Shown: positions 13,858 through 14,125 of the stretch, in pieces
How positions within the stretch are numbered: the stretch's first letter is position 1
How the letters are laid out: each line of letters begins with the position of its first letter
Assembly (NCBI GenBank): GCA_009776995.1
Contig: WRMR01000063.1
Coordinates: forward strand, 1 to 14,125
Length of the DNA: 14,125 bases
Direction: 5' to 3'
DNA from: Planctomycetaceae bacterium
GTDB lineage: Bacteria > Planctomycetota > Planctomycetia > Pirellulales > Thermoguttaceae
Position numbers and translations under genes: made by a program
Notes under the pieces: model-generated
Database searches by the model: none
Seen by the model: only the letters and a program-made list of their open reading frames with translations
What the model was told of the DNA's origin: nothing

Positions 13858-14125
13858 TTACTTTTTAGCAATATCATACGCCGCCAGAGCTTGTCCGTGG
13901 CGGACATACAACACGCCGTCGCTGATGACCGGGTGCGACCAGTGTTCGGCGGTGCCGTAGTCAATCTGGAAACTGCTGACCACGTCAAACGTGTCGCCGG
14001 GCTTTGCCAGGGCAAGTGTTCCGCTTCTTTCATCATACAGAATCATCTTGCCGTCGGCAAAAATCGTGACGCCTTTGCCGCGTCCTTCCCAGTTTTCCGA
14101 GTAAACCGTTTCGCCGGTATCCCAG
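13858..14125 (-). CDS. PQQ-like beta-propeller protein, C-terminal part
   Basis: Only the last 88 codons lie in the window; the gene continues beyond position 14125. The frame reads through to a TAA at 13858-13860. It contains pieces typical of PQQ-like or BamB-like propeller blades: IFADGKMILYDERSGTLALA, then HWSHPVISDGVLYVRHG and the closing LAAYDIAKK. Such proteins are abundant in planctomycetes, usually exported, and are either quinoprotein-like or simple scaffolds. No catalytic residue can be checked here. The gene points toward the ABC permease gene but is separated from it by 184 bases of repeat DNA, so co-transcription is uncertain. Confidence 0.8.
   Translation of the reverse strand, partial: WDTGETVYSENWEGRGKGVTIFADGKMILYDERSGTLALAKPGDTFDVVSSFQIDYGTAEHWSHPVISDGVLYVRHGQALAAYDIAKK

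Overview
The window most resembles a chromosome segment of a planctomycete (Planctomycetota, perhaps Pirellulales-like). I infer this from the mix of genes: a pyrophosphate-type phosphofructokinase, a three-domain NifU, a PQQ-like beta-propeller protein and a secreted hypothetical protein. The start codons lack clear Shine-Dalgarno sequences, and the intergenic DNA is full of short repeats ('caccacgaaggtcacgaagg' type and 7-bp tandem heptads) of a kind often met in that phylum. No 16S rRNA gene or other decisive marker is present.

Layout. Positions 1-461 are repeat-rich and non-coding. Positions 462-1481 (+) hold an AT-rich, apparently acquired gene for a two-domain protein: an unassigned, possibly PLD-like N-terminus and a C-terminal Cap12/Pycsar-type TIR domain, probably a stand-alone antiphage or NAD-depleting effector. 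It converges on a heavy-metal RND pump gene (1573-4761, -) that ends at an intrinsic terminator. Upstream of the pump is a decayed ISAzo13-type transposase (4821-5167, -). A minus-strand series follows, reading right to left: secreted hypothetical protein (9630-8383), DsbD-type thiol-disulfide reductase (8201-6279) and undecaprenyl diphosphate synthase (6032-5265), which ends at a second terminator. A 313-base divergent intergenic region leads to nifU (9944-10978, +). The last third is minus strand: PPi-phosphofructokinase (12349-11141), ABC-2 permease (13673-12552) and the C-terminus of a PQQ-repeat protein (14125-13858).

The housekeeping genes do not form one pathway. They cover cell-wall lipid carrier synthesis, envelope thiol redox, Fe-S assembly, glycolysis and export. 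The pump and the ABC permease both lack their usual partners within the window. The unusual parts are the lone TIR effector, which lies between inverted copies of a dispersed repeat and has a linker made of hexanucleotide repeats, and a family of 7-bp tandem repeats. The heptads occur between genes, next to start codons (pump and phosphofructokinase) and inside the nifU coding sequence, where they form an inter-domain linker.
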